Source: Stromatinia cepivora | Lineage: Eukaryota; Ascomycota; Leotiomycetes; Helotiales; Sclerotiniaceae | Assembly (NCBI GenBank): GCA_014898415.1 | Contig: RCTD01000020.1 | Span: 124,001-188,000 of the forward strand | Direction of reading: 5' to 3' | Length of the DNA stretch: 64,000 nucleotides | Shown: positions 35,778 through 47,834 of the stretch, piece by piece | How the letters are laid out: every line of letters starts with the position of its first letter | Numbering within the stretch: position 1 is the first letter of the stretch | Program-made: the position numbers and the translations under genes | The notes under the pieces: generated by a model | Told to the model about the DNA's origin: nothing | Database searches by the model: none | Seen by the model: the letters and a program-made list of their open reading frames with translations, nothing else

Positions 35778-37619
35778 TTAGTTAAAGAACTAAAATGAGA
35801 GATGTATGAAAATAAGATTATACTTACTGGAATGAACAAATATGGAACCAATCTTTCGTACTCCTCCCAAGCTTCTCCATATCTCTCTCTGCATTTCTGA
35901 ATGTCTCTGTATGCGCGATGAGAGATCATACCGGCAAAGAAGACACAGTAGAACCAAGGGAATGGACTATCGAAGCCAGTAATAAGACCCCAGCAGAAAG
36001 CAAAGTAAAGATCACATGTATAATGGATCTTGCGAGCCTTTCCATACCAACCATCGGCCAAAATTGAATCACCAGTTTTGGTTTTGATGACGCGGGGGTT
36101 CATGACCTCCTTCCATGGCAATTGCGGGAATGCCTTGCGGTCTATGACAGTACCACGCTCACGAGATCTAAATCTATTCTTTTGGCTGTTGGTAGTATCC
36201 CAAACCCAGTACACGAAGAGGTATGACGTATACAAAAAGTAGAGGAAGTACTTGTTCCAGGAGTATTCAGATGGTGGGTGATTGGCTAAGTAAATGGTGC
36301 AGTGACAGTAGCTAAGAGGAACACCAGCGAGGTTCCAGAAGATCAACATGAAGCCCCATTTCTCGTAGTACATATCCCTAAAAGAGTGAGTAGACTGCAT
36401 TGAAACAAGCAACGGGATAAACATACCAGGTTGTTATAATCAATTCCTCTCCTTTAGCGCATGCATTTGCATATAAAAAGTGTGCCATGATCACGAATCC
36501 GACTTCACCTGATACATAGCCATATTGCTCATACTGTCGTGCAGCAGCGGCACATGAAAGACCCAAAAGGATAAACCAAGGCAGACGAACTTCAAAGAAC
36601 ATTTTGAAATCTAAGATACCAAACATTCTTGGATTCAATTCGGCTCCCATGAAGAAGTCATAAATTGGATACCCTGTCATTCGATGTTGAGCTCCACGTG
36701 CCAAAGCCGAGAAATACGCAACAATTGAGACCAAAAATCCAGAGCAAATTGCCACGGACATGATAGGTCCGAACTCATCGAGAAGAGTATAGATCTTGAA
36801 TATGTCGAAGTAATGCAAAACGGCAGCAGTGATAAAGGTGAAATAAAAAGACCAGATTCCAGAGCAATAGTATGGCAATTGCTTACCTCCCTCGTGAGGA
36901 AGTGGTTTTCCATAACCCCAAACTCCTGGCATAAGACAATACAAGATGGCTTCAAAGACGAAGAAAACCCAGTAGATTTTCCACGCACGAAGACTTGGAA
37001 ATGCCCCTGTGTAAACGAGGTGACCCATATGTTTGACAAAATCGAGGAATTCTTGACCTGGTTCAGGCGTGGGGAATTTTCCATTGTAGTATGTTGCTCC
37101 AATCCACATATACCACATGAGGCAAGGGAAACCAATCATCATAGCACTAACGCCGAAAGAACCACCAAAATCGAAATGGCCAGAAGTATCAATCTTTGGG
37201 TCTTCTGAGACCTCTGACTTGCCATTGACTGCCTTCTCTTCGATCTCATTCTCGACTTTTGCGCTTCCCTTCTTCAACGATCCGTTCGTATTAGAGTCAT
37301 TGACCGCCGAAGTATAGCCATTGGGTATCGAACCATTACTGGAGTGGTCGTTGGTTGTTGCTGCCTCGACCATATTGACTTTCCGACTCGAAGACCTCAT
37401 CCTTGATGGTGGGTTATCTGTTGTGGATGAGGAATCGTCTGCGTCTTCGGGAAACTGTGACTTTCGTGAACGACGAATCCGTGGAGTCTCGACGAACCCA
37501 GCACGTTCCGTCTTTCTGTGCAGATCGTTAGGTTTTCACCAAGAAAAGTGAAGAGGGAAGAGAATAAATACTTACTTGGGCGTCTGCCTCAAAGAATATC
37601 TTTCGCGTCCTTCGGACAT
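35778..37619 (-). CDS. ERG4: Delta(24(24(1)))-sterol reductase (C-24(28) sterol reductase), ERG4
   Basis: Four exons on the minus strand: 37619-37576, 37515-36427, 36377-35828, 35789-35778; 564 residues. The last exon codes only FFN and the stop. After a polar N-terminal region of about 130 residues the protein is a multi-helix membrane enzyme of the ERG4/ERG24 family. Motifs [29 protein letters not shown] and, near the end, [18 protein letters not shown] mark the ERG4 branch rather than ERG24 or the lamin B receptor. It reduces the C24(28) double bond in the last step of ergosterol synthesis in the endoplasmic reticulum using NADPH. Introns are 38-60 nt. The final 12-nt exon depends on the short intron 35827-35790; if that intron is retained the frame would run on to about 35717 with a different tail. 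Confidence 0.92.
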
Positions 37620-38812
37620 ATTGTACCCCAACAAGGTAATTTCGGAACGGAAGAAAGATAATTTGGACAAGTATGAGGCAGAAAATTTCACTACGTACAA
37701 AATTCAAATGAAGCACTTGTAAGGAAAGTGCTATAACAGAAGCTCAAAGGTCATAATTTCATACACGCACGAGAATCAAGTGTCAACAATACTACTATAA
37801 AGATCGAATGGAAGTCAAGAGGATCCATTTACATTGAGAAATATTTAAAATTAAAATTTGTTTACTACCTAGTACTTACTAGTACAGTCGAGCCACTCGG
37901 AAGCCACGGGGATTGGTCTTCATTTATCCCCTGTAAATTACTGAAAAAAGGACGATTAACCCTAGCAAAAGATGGGGTTCTAATGGTTCTAATTAATAAA
38001 TTAGACTTTACGTACAATAAAGGGGCAAGGTTTATAACTTAAATATTACAAATACGATAGTATAGGTAGTATCAATTAGGTGTTGTCTAGATCGTGACAA
38101 CGAATACTTGCGGGGCCGTCAACCTCAACCAACTCATCGACTACAACACATAGGGAAGATTTTTTGGATATTGTATGCCACCTCTTAGGTACTGTATGAT
38201 CTTTTTATTCATCGCCGATTTTTTTGATCGTTATGAGCGGCTAAGAACAACCATTGTTGCGTTCACCTCCATGCAACGTCATTGATTCTAACACGGTACA
38301 TTTTCGAATTATATAACTTTTTATTCATCACTAATTTTTGATTGATGTGGGTGGCTGGTTGCGAGTAAGCGCTGTTATAACTTCGAACTTCCTTGCAACA
38401 TATACTCTTTTGCGCGCCAATTCCATCCCAAACATGCGCCTGCCGCTCATGCCATAGACATGATGCCAAAATCGGAGGTTATCCGAAGAAGTGCTGTACA
38501 AGAAAGTCGCAATGCATCTCATGGTAACCCTATAGGTAGTATAAGACTAGGTCAACCACCCATCCGAAATGCTGTTGCTGAATAGCAAAATGCGGATATC
38601 TGACTTTCGAAAGGGTATCACACCTTCAGCACCAATCATCTCTTTTCTCATCAATTCATCTCATCTCCTCATAATATCCATCACTTTGATAATATTCCCG
38701 CCCGGTCATCCCATTCAACGTCCTGTCCGGTGTTCTCCAACCATCATTGCTGTACCCTTCATTTTCACATCTATCCCGCCTGTCCAACCTCATCATTACA
38801 TCAACTAAGTCC
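37620..38812. other. Spacer between ERG4 and the deubiquitinase gene
   Basis: ERG4 promoter region and the 3' flank of the next minus-strand gene. Two imperfect copies of an ATTTTTGAT-like segment with a nearby TTTTTATTCATC occur near 38200-38232 and 38318-38344, suggesting a small duplication. No gene seen. Confidence 0.35.
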
Positions 38813-41583
38813 TCATATTTTCTGATAGAACAAAAGATATGCGACCTTATTATCCATGACTGAGAATTTACCAGCCCCATGTCCATTAGCTGATTTGGGC
38901 TTCGGTGTGGAAGCGCCATTTACAACACTAGACCATTTCTTTCCAGATCCACTGGCTTGTTTCCATCCATCCTCTTCGGCCTCTCCGTTTTCTTCCCCAA
39001 TTGAGGAGAAGATGTTTCCAGAGGACGAACTATCCTTTTTATGTACCTCCAAAGCAGCAGCCAACACTTTAGGATCTTCTTCACTACCTCCTTCAGCTAC
39101 ATCTTCGCTCCTTACACGTTTAATGACAGTGTCGTCAAGTCTGATCCACTCTTTCCCATCTTGTCTTCTAACATCCACAGTATAGTGTCCGCCACTGGCA
39201 TTCTTACCATGATGATACACAACGCCAATGAGACGATACTTCGGATAGCCATCATGAGCGAAGACACTTCGTTTAGTTCTGGGAAAGACTTCCTTTGGCA
39301 ATTCAAGTTCCAAAGGATATCCCACCTTCTTCCAAATTTTCTGCGTTCCGCCAGTGTTATCATACTGGAAACGCTTCAAGTGTAAGATGAGAACAGGAGG
39401 TACTGTCTCGATGAATACTTGCTTTGTCGCAGTTACGTTGGGACCCTTTGGAGACTTGAAGTCGCCATGAAGGACCTCGGAATGTGTTAAACCTTTCAAT
39501 GCATCAATGATATTGTGAATGTTTGGTGAACCAATATCAAGTTGTAGTGGTTGATATGGCTCAAGAGTGATGGAGTCTTTCAAGCCTGGCACACGCAATT
39601 CAGATCTTAAGCTGCCACCAAAGATCTTAGTGACTGGAGAGCCAGTAAGGATGGTCCCGGAAGACCTTGTGATCGCAGCCTTTTGTTTAGGTCCAACTTG
39701 TTGCCAGACATCATCAATAGATCCGCGTCGACTGGTAGAATCGCTTGTAGGAGATGAAGGTGCATTCATGGGTGTTGTGACAGCCGAAGTTTTGCTCGAG
39801 TCACTTGACTTCATGACATGTACACATTCATCATGAAGCCCTTCAAGTAAGAAGCCTAGAAATTCCTCCGCGTCTTGTTGATGTCCTCTCTATGACATAT
39901 ATTAGTAAATGAAAACTTGAAGGATCTCCAACTGACTTACCTGCATCGTCACAAATCTTGGTAAGCGTCGCATGACATCGTATACAAAGTCCGGCGTGAA
40001 AGAATCTCCATATTGCTCAAGTTCTCCTTCCTTTAGTCTCATTTTGAGTTGCTCAACAGATTTTGCAGAATCAATTACTGGAAACTCTCGCATAAACATA
40101 ATCCTTGAGCGGTATTAGTAACATTCATACGCGTATACATCGATAGAACTCACATGGCATCAATCAAAGGAGTTTCACTCTTGAAGCTATGCGCGGCTTT
40201 CTTGCTAACTTGATCAAGAAAGTCATAGAAAGGGGTACAGAAAACGAGAACTTGTAAAACCGAGTTCATGTAGCACATATTACCAGTGTTCACTAAACCT
40301 CGAGGCTCAAGAAATGATACTTTAGAGTCTTTAGCTTCGGCATTGAACGAGCGCAAAGCTTCAGCTAATGATTCCGTATTCTTCTTGCCAAATCCGGGTG
40401 ATCCATTCTGCCCACCATTGGCAGTGGTAGGTGCTGTAGGTGCACCGGATGAACCAAAGAGACCAGTCCAAGCTCTTGGAGTAGCCCATGCTTTAGGAGG
40501 TGTTGCCTTGACCTCTTCATTAGCAGGCTCTTTCGCTTCATCCGCATTTGTGGATTCGGATGTACTCGGGTTTACCTCGGCAGGAAGTTCTCCGTTGGGC
40601 TTTTGAGGGGTCGTCGATGGTGTACTTTTGGGCTGAGATTTTGGAATGACACGTACGACAGGGACAGCAGGTACGGCAGCTCGTTGGGATTTTGTAGCTA
40701 CGGGAGTTGCCTGCCCACCAGTAGGCAGGGACGAAGGTTGTGTAGAGGATGGTGTAGATGATATTGTAGATTCAGTGTCTTCGGATGGACCTTGAGTAGT
40801 AGTAGGTGTTTCGGGTGCAGGCCCTGAAGCTTCTTCAACCGCCGGTGTTGGTTCTAAATGTGTTTCCAACGTCTCTAAATCCTTCTCCGGCTCAGTAACA
40901 ATATCTTTGTCAAAGTTTGGAAGCTCGACAGGATTCGTAGATAATTCAGGACTCTGCTTCCTTTTCCGACGCCGTCTGGCCGGCCAGGGTGTAGTAGTAT
41001 TAGGACTAGCCCAAGGCAACTAGTTATAATGTCAGCAATTAAGAAATGTATTTCTCGAAGTGTAGCATACTGGTGGCTGGAAAGGTATATAGTGGTTAGG
41101 AGCTGGAGGTGGGGATTGAGGTATTGCTTGTGGAGTAGGAGGTGTCAGAGGTCCAGGAAGAGTATTGGATGACTGGGTTGAGTAGGTTGAAGGAGTTTGA
41201 GAGGGCGGTGGCGCAGGAGCCGGTTGATAAGACGACGCAATTACTGGTGGGTGAGATGCAGCAATAGCAGGAGATGGTTGGGGTCGAGTAAAAGGTGGTG
41301 CTTGGGGTTGAAGTGGAGGCGGAGGAGGATGAGCATAATGCGGCATCATTGGAGGTGGCGAGCGACCATAATGTTGATAAGGATTATACTGTTGGGTCAT
41401 ACCCGGATTATGATATTGTGGAGGAAATGGTTGGGGATAATAGTTCGTGTTGTACGGGTGCATGTATCCATTGTACAGAGGTGCCGCCGGCGGATATGGC
41501 TGAGTCTGATGACTGTAAGGTCTCCTCCTTCCCATATCTTGTTGCATGCCTTGCCCTGCCGGCAGATGACGACCGTTCATCAT
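38813..41583 (-). CDS. Ubiquitin carboxyl-terminal hydrolase, UBP3/USP10 type
   Basis: Four exons on the minus strand: 41583-41071, 41019-40154, 40103-39941, 39889-38813; 872 residues. The first 170 residues are Pro/Tyr/Gln-rich and disordered; residues to about 400 are Pro/Ser/Thr-rich with a basic ARRRRKRK patch. The USP catalytic domain has the cysteine box LVNTGNMCYMNSVLQVL (nucleophile about Cys420), the QQDAEEFLGFLLEGLHDE box, a finger-like insertion, LILHLKRFQYD, and the histidine box GGHYTVDV (about His749) with the acid residue in WIRLDDT (about Asp766/767). The family removes ubiquitin from substrates; yeast Ubp3 acts with Bre5 in vesicle transport and ribophagy and USP10 binds G3BP. 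This assignment rests on domain layout, so an unrelated USP is possible. It is divergent from the RING gene at 42845. Confidence 0.85.
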
Positions 41584-42844
41584 GCCGGCTTGCTAAAGCT
41601 TACTATTTCCAAACCTACCTTGTCAGGCTGGCTTGGATTGGAAGGGACTGTCGCGCTGAGTTGATATCGGGTTTTCGTTATATGGGGGAGCTTTTTTGAG
41701 TATATTTCGAGATATTAGCGCATTAATAAGAACAGATAGATTTATACCTAAGAAGCGCGCGATAACCGTAACTTCAAAGATATTTCTGTATGAAGCTGTT
41801 CATATAACTGTTTATAAAATATATGTTGTTGGGTTGATTTTGGGGGTAGGCAGGTAAATGGGTTGGCAATTCTTGTTGCTCCAAAATTAAAAGAAGATGA
41901 CTGAACCGAACGTTAAAGCCTTGCCAAGACTTTTTGCCCCCAAAATTCAGAGGAGCTTTGACATGAAATGGAAGTGGAAGGAAGTGAAGTGTGAAGGGAG
42001 TGAAGGGAGTGAAGTGAAGTGTAGTGGGAGTGAAGTAGTGGATTGAAGACTGAATTGAAGGAAGTAAATTAATATGTTTATTATTGTATTTACATTGCTA
42101 AATGGTTACCCTACAATATTCTCTATACATATGAGAGAAAAATGAAGATAATATACGTAAGAATTAATTGATTTGATAAAATTCCTTCCCTAGTGGTCTG
42201 TATAAAATTGCGTCCAATATCTTTAAAGTTACCCCGTTTCCCCATTTCCTGATATTGAGATAATTCATTGGGGGAACTTTCATCGCCCCTCATATCATAT
42301 ACTAAGACATGTACGATTAGCTCTATGTGACTCTTTCTCTACGATAATATAATCAACAGCGTCTGAAAACCCCTCTAAAACAACTATAACTCCAATTTTT
42401 ACTTATACTTAGATCCGTTTTCAGTACTTTGTTCTCTCTCTCTCTTACAATCATTCTGGTTTTGTATTCCGTACTCCTGGGACAGGTACCGCCAGACACC
42501 TACATTTTCCCAATTCGGATTTGACAATCGGATGATTTGATCTCTTAAGGCTTTAAAGACCGATAACACTTTTCAAAGTCCTATTTCAAAGTCCCAATTT
42601 AAACTCGACAATCAAAAACCCATTAGGCTTGTGTTCTTTAATCAGGTTTTCCACTGGATTACAAGGCATATCAAAGCAATCGTCTTATCCGAATAAGACA
42701 TCGATTGAATACCCATCAGTCCGACTTTGAAAACTACAACAACAACTTCGTCGGCCATCAATCTCCAGATAAAGTTCGACCAAGTAAGGCATTTTAAGTC
42801 CTGTGCCCTACTACTTATCTCATCGTCTCAATTCGATTTGAACT
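41584..42844. promoter_or_regulatory. Bidirectional promoter region between the deubiquitinase and RING genes
   Basis: A 1.26-kb spacer between two divergent starts. It contains a GAAGTG/GAAGGGAGTG-rich run at about 41967-42042 and a CTCTCTCTCT run near 42434. A shared regulatory role is inference from the layout. Confidence 0.4.
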
Positions 42845-45154
42845 ATGAACCCGGTTCCACAAAGCGCGTCATCGCCTGGCGGAAAATCTCTCAATACCGC
42901 ATCATCTCATATCCCCAATCAACAACAGCAGAGTCAAACCACACCTCCAAGTTTCGAGTCAAACACAAGACGTTCTGGTAGTCATTCAACTGGAATACCT
43001 GCGGCTGCCAGAAACAATCAAAGCCAACGGAAGCAGCATAGAAACTCCAAGAAACCGAGGCTCGCGGATGAGGATGCTATGGCGGAATCCGTAAGTTTTC
43101 ATTCTTTCGCATTTTCAATCTATAAGTAGATTTCGAACAATTAGACGTTCCCATTCTATAAGTAAATTGCACACAATTAGGCATCCGCATTCTATAAGCA
43201 GATTACAGGCAACCAGTAGTACTAATGTTTCCAGGCGGCCATGAGAAATGCAAATAGTCGAAGAGGGCAAACCTCAATCACACATCTTATGAGCTTCGCT
43301 CTTCCACCTAGGCCACAAGACTACCGAAACACTATCACAAGAGGAACAAGACGTGGAAATATATATGGAATCGGATCTGGTCATCATTCAAGTGATAAGG
43401 CGAGATATATTCACGCAAACTATCGATTTATAGTCAGGCCACATGGGGATTACAAGCAACAAGCTCTATTTGCGGACCAGCATTTGGACTGGAATGATGT
43501 TCTACAAATTCTCGCATCGGCCGAATCGCAAGACGCATCATGTCCAATCTGTCTGTCACATCCTGTAGCCCCTCGAATGGCAAAATGCGGACACATATTT
43601 TGTCTACCATGTCTCATCCGTTATATGCACTCCACCGACGATACAAACCCTATTCCGGAGAAAAAAGCTCGATGGAAGGCTTGTCCAATTTGTTGGGATA
43701 CTATCTATAGTTCAGAAACTAGACCTGTTAGGTGGTATATTGGACAAGAAGGGCCGGCCCCTCGTGAAGGAGAAGATGTTGTATTACGATTAGCTATGCG
43801 ACAACCTGGAAGCACTTTGGCACTCCCAAGAGATGGTGCGGATGTGCTCGATAAGTCGGAAGATATTCCATGGTATTTCGCAGCCGAAGTTATGGATTAT
43901 GCTCGAATCATGAAAGGAAGTGAAGAATATATGATGGAACAATTTGATTCAGAAATCGAAGCATTGAAGCAACAAGAGAATGAGGATGAATTGATGTTTG
44001 GAGAGGAACCCGAGTGGACTCGAAAAGCGGTCAATTCCGTACTCGATGCGAAGGAAAAAATCAAAGGTATCGGCGGACCACCCCCTCCACCAAGCCAGCC
44101 CATGGAGAAGAAACCCAAGAGGCAACCCATACAATTCAATGTTGTCGGTGACAACACACCAGAGATGTACTTTGTCCAGCATACTGCAAAATCGGGCCTG
44201 GATATTTCTGCTTCAACGCTATCTCCATCAGCTGTCCCTTTCCAATTGGATTCGACGGTAACTCCCCCACTGCCAACTTCGTCTAATCCCATTCCAACCG
44301 CGAATCCTTCACAATCGCGTCCAAAGAATGTCCATCAAAATGAGGGACATTCACCAGATGCTCCATATTTCTTTTATCAATCTCTCCTTCATTATTACCT
44401 CGCTCCCCTCGATATTAGGATCCTGAAATCCGCTTTCGGCAATTTTGCCTCATTTCCTTCAACATTACTTCCCCGCGTTGAACGAGTCTCCACTCATGTG
44501 ATGGATGATGAATTAAGAAAAAGAACCAAATATCTGGCGCACTTGCCATTTGGTTGCGAAGTAGGTTTTTTGGAATGCAATTGGACTGATGTTGTTCAAC
44601 CGGAAATTTTGAATCAGTTCAAAGAAGACATTGAGCGACGAAGAAAGCGTAACAGGGACAAGGAGATTCGAGAAGAGAAAGATAGGCAGCGTGCTGAGAA
44701 GGCAGAGGATAATGCACGTTGGGCCCATGCTAGGCAAAGGCAACCCGAGATATCCTCGGGAAGCTATTCTGATACGGATTATGCCCGGCTTGCATCAACG
44801 TCTATTGACCCGGTCAATGCATCGCCTCCTTGGACCTCACGTCAAGGCTCTTCTTTCGGAGCACTGGCTTCACCGTCTACGAGTCCCCCTGCGCCAAGAA
44901 CTGTTTGGGGTACAACTTTGGTAACACCGTCTCCGCCCGATCTTCGTCCTGGACATGATAACAATGCGGATGATGGTTGGCTGGCAACTTGGGAACAAGA
45001 ACTTCAAGCAGAGAATGATGCACTGATCGCTCAAGTGCAAGCGGTGTCCTTGAACGGAGAAAGTAGTTCAAGTGCTACCCCTCAACCTCAAGGAAAGAAG
45101 AAAAAGGGGAAGAAAATTACATTAATGAGTACCACAGCTAGAAGAGCTGCATGA
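42845..45154 (+). CDS. RING-finger protein, RNF10/MAG2-like
   Basis: Two exons, 42845-43090 and 43235-45154; 721 residues. The N-terminal 150 residues are polar and include HRNSKKPRLADE, a likely nuclear localisation or basic patch, and a STTHL-like segment before the RFIVRPHGDY motif found in this family. The C3HC4 RING lies at about 185-235: CPICLSHPVAPRMAKCGHIF then CLPC and CPIC. It is followed by the RNF10-type conserved region (FFYQSLLHYYLAPLDIRIL, FLPFGCEVGFLE-like) and a charged coiled-coil at about 560-600. The C-terminal end is Lys-rich. RING proteins act as E3 ubiquitin ligases; RNF10/Mag2 homologues have been connected with ribosome ubiquitination. The single 144-nt intron is unusual: it contains three copies of a 36-bp repeat. 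Confidence 0.82.
43109..43216 (+). repeat. Three tandem copies of a 36-bp unit inside an intron
   Basis: Units 43109-43144, 43145-43180 and 43181-43216 share the core CATTCTATAAGTAGATT and end in CAATTAG or CAACCAG. They occupy three quarters of the intron of the RING gene. Each copy ends in AG, so each carries a potential 3' splice site, but only the final AG at 43233-43234 gives the observed frame. Confidence 0.75.
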
Positions 45155-46349
45155 TTATCCGCGAAGAATTGAAACCGGAGCGTGTATTTTTCGAGGATTT
45201 CGGCGTTGATGGTGATATCACTACAGAAACAAAATGCAATATATTCATTTAATGTTCAGCAACATGATTTTATGCAAGTCTGGTCGCATTCTCCATATGT
45301 CGGACGAAACGAAAAGGATTCTAGAAGTAAGTTTTATTCCTTTTAGTGTTATAAGTGGCGTTGATGGAGGATGTAACCGTTTCTGGCTTGACGCCAAATA
45401 CCATCGTAAGACAATGATTGGCACTTCCTCCCGTATACTTTAACCGTCGCTGTTACATTTTGGCTATCTCTGTTACTAGCGACCTTGCCTTAGCGAGCCA
45501 TACGAGCTGAGCTATTTACGTCCAAATCTCTATGCCCGAACAAAAGCAGCTGGGAGAGGGGTTCTAGAAATTTTTAGTAGGATTTTGCATCGCTTAACAG
45601 TCATCCCACATCCTCATGGTAACACAACGACACGATATCTTTTCGCAAATTTATACATCCTCAATATTGACTTCGGCGGTTTTATATGACCGAGTGGTCT
45701 GCCATACATTAAAATATCAATTGATCAACAATTCCCTATGTAATGCAATGCACGGCCCGTACCGCGATAGGAAAACTTCCTGCAGCTAAAGTCTAGGCGC
45801 AGATCATTGTATCAATCAATATCCTATCAACTATTTTTGTCGCCAGCTACTATTATGTTAAGGAAGATATATGATATGTTTGAGCAACATGTGAAAATTC
45901 TAGCCCTCTTTATCACCCGTTAGGTTTATATCATCCTACTCTACTATCTATCTTACGAATTATTTTCGCAAGCAACGTTACGAAAGTCTTCCTAATATTT
46001 TTCAATCCGAGAAATTTCTTCGTATATGGCGGGAAATCTCGGGATATTACTATTTATGCCTCTTCAAAGCTTACGGAACGGAGACACAATAACTTCGGAC
46101 GTTTTCCGTGACGATTTGTGGTGTAACATTGAGGTCGGTCGGTGTTGAAACTCCAGTAGAATGGATTCGCTTAAGTCAGTAATCAGCCACTGCTATGGTA
46201 CTCACATTTTTTTTACCATGCATCTTTCATTGTAGATAAGGCTATGCTCTAGAACATTTTAGTCCTTCCCTCTCAAGCTATTAGGATTCTGCATACAATA
46301 TATTGAGTAGGATCGAGATGAACTTACGTTTCATTTTCAGTTCCCAGTG

Positions 46350-46685
46350 TTATGCATATGCAGGTCCATCAATATCCTCCGAATAACCTGTCGGAGAGTG
46401 TCCGCTGAGATAATCAAGCACGGGAAGACCCCCCAAGCTGTCAAATACCTGGTCAAATACGAGATATGTTTCTAGGGACAAATGAACGCAGCTACGCGAA
46501 ACCGAGTCCATGGGCTGAAGACAGTCATCAGCATGGCAATGTTCATCAGCAGAATTACTTGATGTGATTAGACAAACCCCGCTGGATTCATTTGCTAGCA
46601 TTTCTCGAAACCCATTGCTGGTTCTTGACTGGAATCTTCCATGTACGCCGCATCCAGTATGCGAGCTGGAACTTGATGTCAGCAT
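46350..46685 (-). CDS. Hypothetical ORF, 111 aa, doubtful
   Basis: ATG-to-stop frame with Ser-rich start and five to six Cys and several His residues. There is an in-frame stop 45 nt upstream, no signal peptide and no known motif; it is isolated in a large spacer. It may be chance. Confidence 0.2.
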   Translation of the reverse strand: MLTSSSSSHTGCGVHGRFQSRTSNGFREMLANESSGVCLITSSNSADEHCHADDCLQPMDSVSRSCVHLSLETYLVFDQVFDSLGGLPVLDYLSGHSPTGYSEDIDGPAYA

Positions 46686-47119
46686 ATTTAGAGGTTCGGT
46701 CTTGATTAGAATTTCTCCCTCTTGATTTCAAATAATCGAAAGCTAAAACGAAAGTATCATGTAATTGATTCCGTCATTGCCAGTGCAAGTCAACCATGTT
46801 TTCGGAATCCGCCTTTTCTGTTTTGGTATTGTTGAGAAGGGACGTTAATGATACGAGGCTCTCATGCTTCACAACGTGAGTTCCAATCGGCCCGTGCTTT
46901 CAACTGTCAGGCTGTCGTATAGCATGGGAAGACACGACCTGCATATACATGCATCTTACTGTGCTGCATGGAGGTGGCGTCTGTAATGCATACAATATAA
47001 GGCTAGGACCTTGTATAATCATGTTATGAGGTGTCACTTGCAAGGGGGTGAGTCGAAAGGTCAAGCTTGATTAAACGTTGCTTGATGTTATGGTGTGGTA
47101 ATGGCGCTGAGGGGCGAAA

Positions 47120-47159
47120 GTGAGATGAAGTGAGATGAAGTGAGATGAAGTGAGATAAG
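47120..47159 (+). repeat. Tandem repeat, GTGAGATGAA units
   Basis: Three perfect 10-bp copies and one variant (GTGAGATAAG), ending 205 bp upstream of the secreted-protein start codon. Confidence 0.8.
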
Positions 47160-47170
47160 ATAGAGATGAC

Positions 47171-47180
47171 TATATATATG
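47171..47180 (+). promoter_or_regulatory. TATA-like element
   Basis: TATATATATG about 195 bp upstream of the start codon at 47365, in the range expected for a promoter with a leader of 100 nt or more. Function is inferred. Confidence 0.4.
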
Positions 47181-47364
47181 AGTGTTCTCTGTGTGCTTTG
47201 AGCTTTCCATCATCATCATCCTCATCATACAACTACAGGTCACAATCAACTGCAACTGCAACTGCAACTACCACACGACTCGAAATCAAACTCAAATATT
47301 GATCCTTGATCACTACAATCTAAACAACCAACTCAACTTCACTTCAATCTTAGCCTCAATCAAA

Positions 47365-47834
47365 ATGCTCTTCACAGTATGCCCCCCTTCCCATCCCACC
47401 TCATCCCCTTCCCATGCTAACAACCACCCCAGACAATCCTCCCTCTCACCCTCCTCACTACCATCCTTGCCTCCCCTGTCCCAACCCCCCAAACCGCCAC
47501 CTCCACCTGCTCCACCCTCACCACCAAGCAAGACTACTACCAAGGCTATCAATCCCCCACTCAATGCGGCATCAACGTCGCCTCCGGCAACATCACCTCG
47601 GGCTCTTGCGTCAACATCCTTACGCAAGGCATTATGCTTTTCCCTGCAGACAAAAAATGTACGTATAGTCTCTGGAAGGGCGTTACGGATTGTAGTGGTG
47701 AGGTTACTGAGAAGTATGATTTGGGGGTTAAGAAGGAGGGCGAGGAGAGTAAGGGTGTTTGTATTGGGACCGGGGTTATGGATGGTGGGAAGTGGTATCA
47801 TGCTAGTGGGTTTTTGAGTTGTGGATGCTATTAA
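47365..47834 (+). CDS. Small secreted cysteine-rich protein (candidate effector), 137 aa
   Basis: Two exons: 47365-47376 (only four codons) and 47433-47834. The 56-nt intron has GTATGC, a GCTAAC branch site and CCCCAG. Splicing gives a signal peptide, MLFTTILPLTLLTTILAS, probably cut before VPTPQTA. The mature part of about 110-118 residues carries eight cysteines (30, 49, 63, 80, 91, 114, 134, 136), an even number suited to four disulfides, and one N-glycosylation sequon at Asn57. It ends in LSCGCY. Size, secretion signal and cysteine content fit the general profile of apoplastic effectors or other small secreted fungal proteins. I do not recognise a named family, and no toxic or virulence activity can be read from the sequence. 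The unspliced frame gives no signal peptide. Confidence 0.75.

Larger units (their letters stand above)
45155..47364. other. Intergenic stretch
   Basis: Gene-poor. One minus-strand frame (46350-46685) is listed separately with low confidence. A GTGAGATGAA array sits at 47120-47159 and a TATA-like run at 47171-47180, upstream of the secreted-protein gene. Confidence 0.4.

Noticed and set aside
47182..47817. 211-codon plus-strand frame over the secreted-protein gene
   Set aside because: It is a Pro/Ser-rich shadow in another frame; the spliced frame gives a signal peptide, eight cysteines and proper intron signals.
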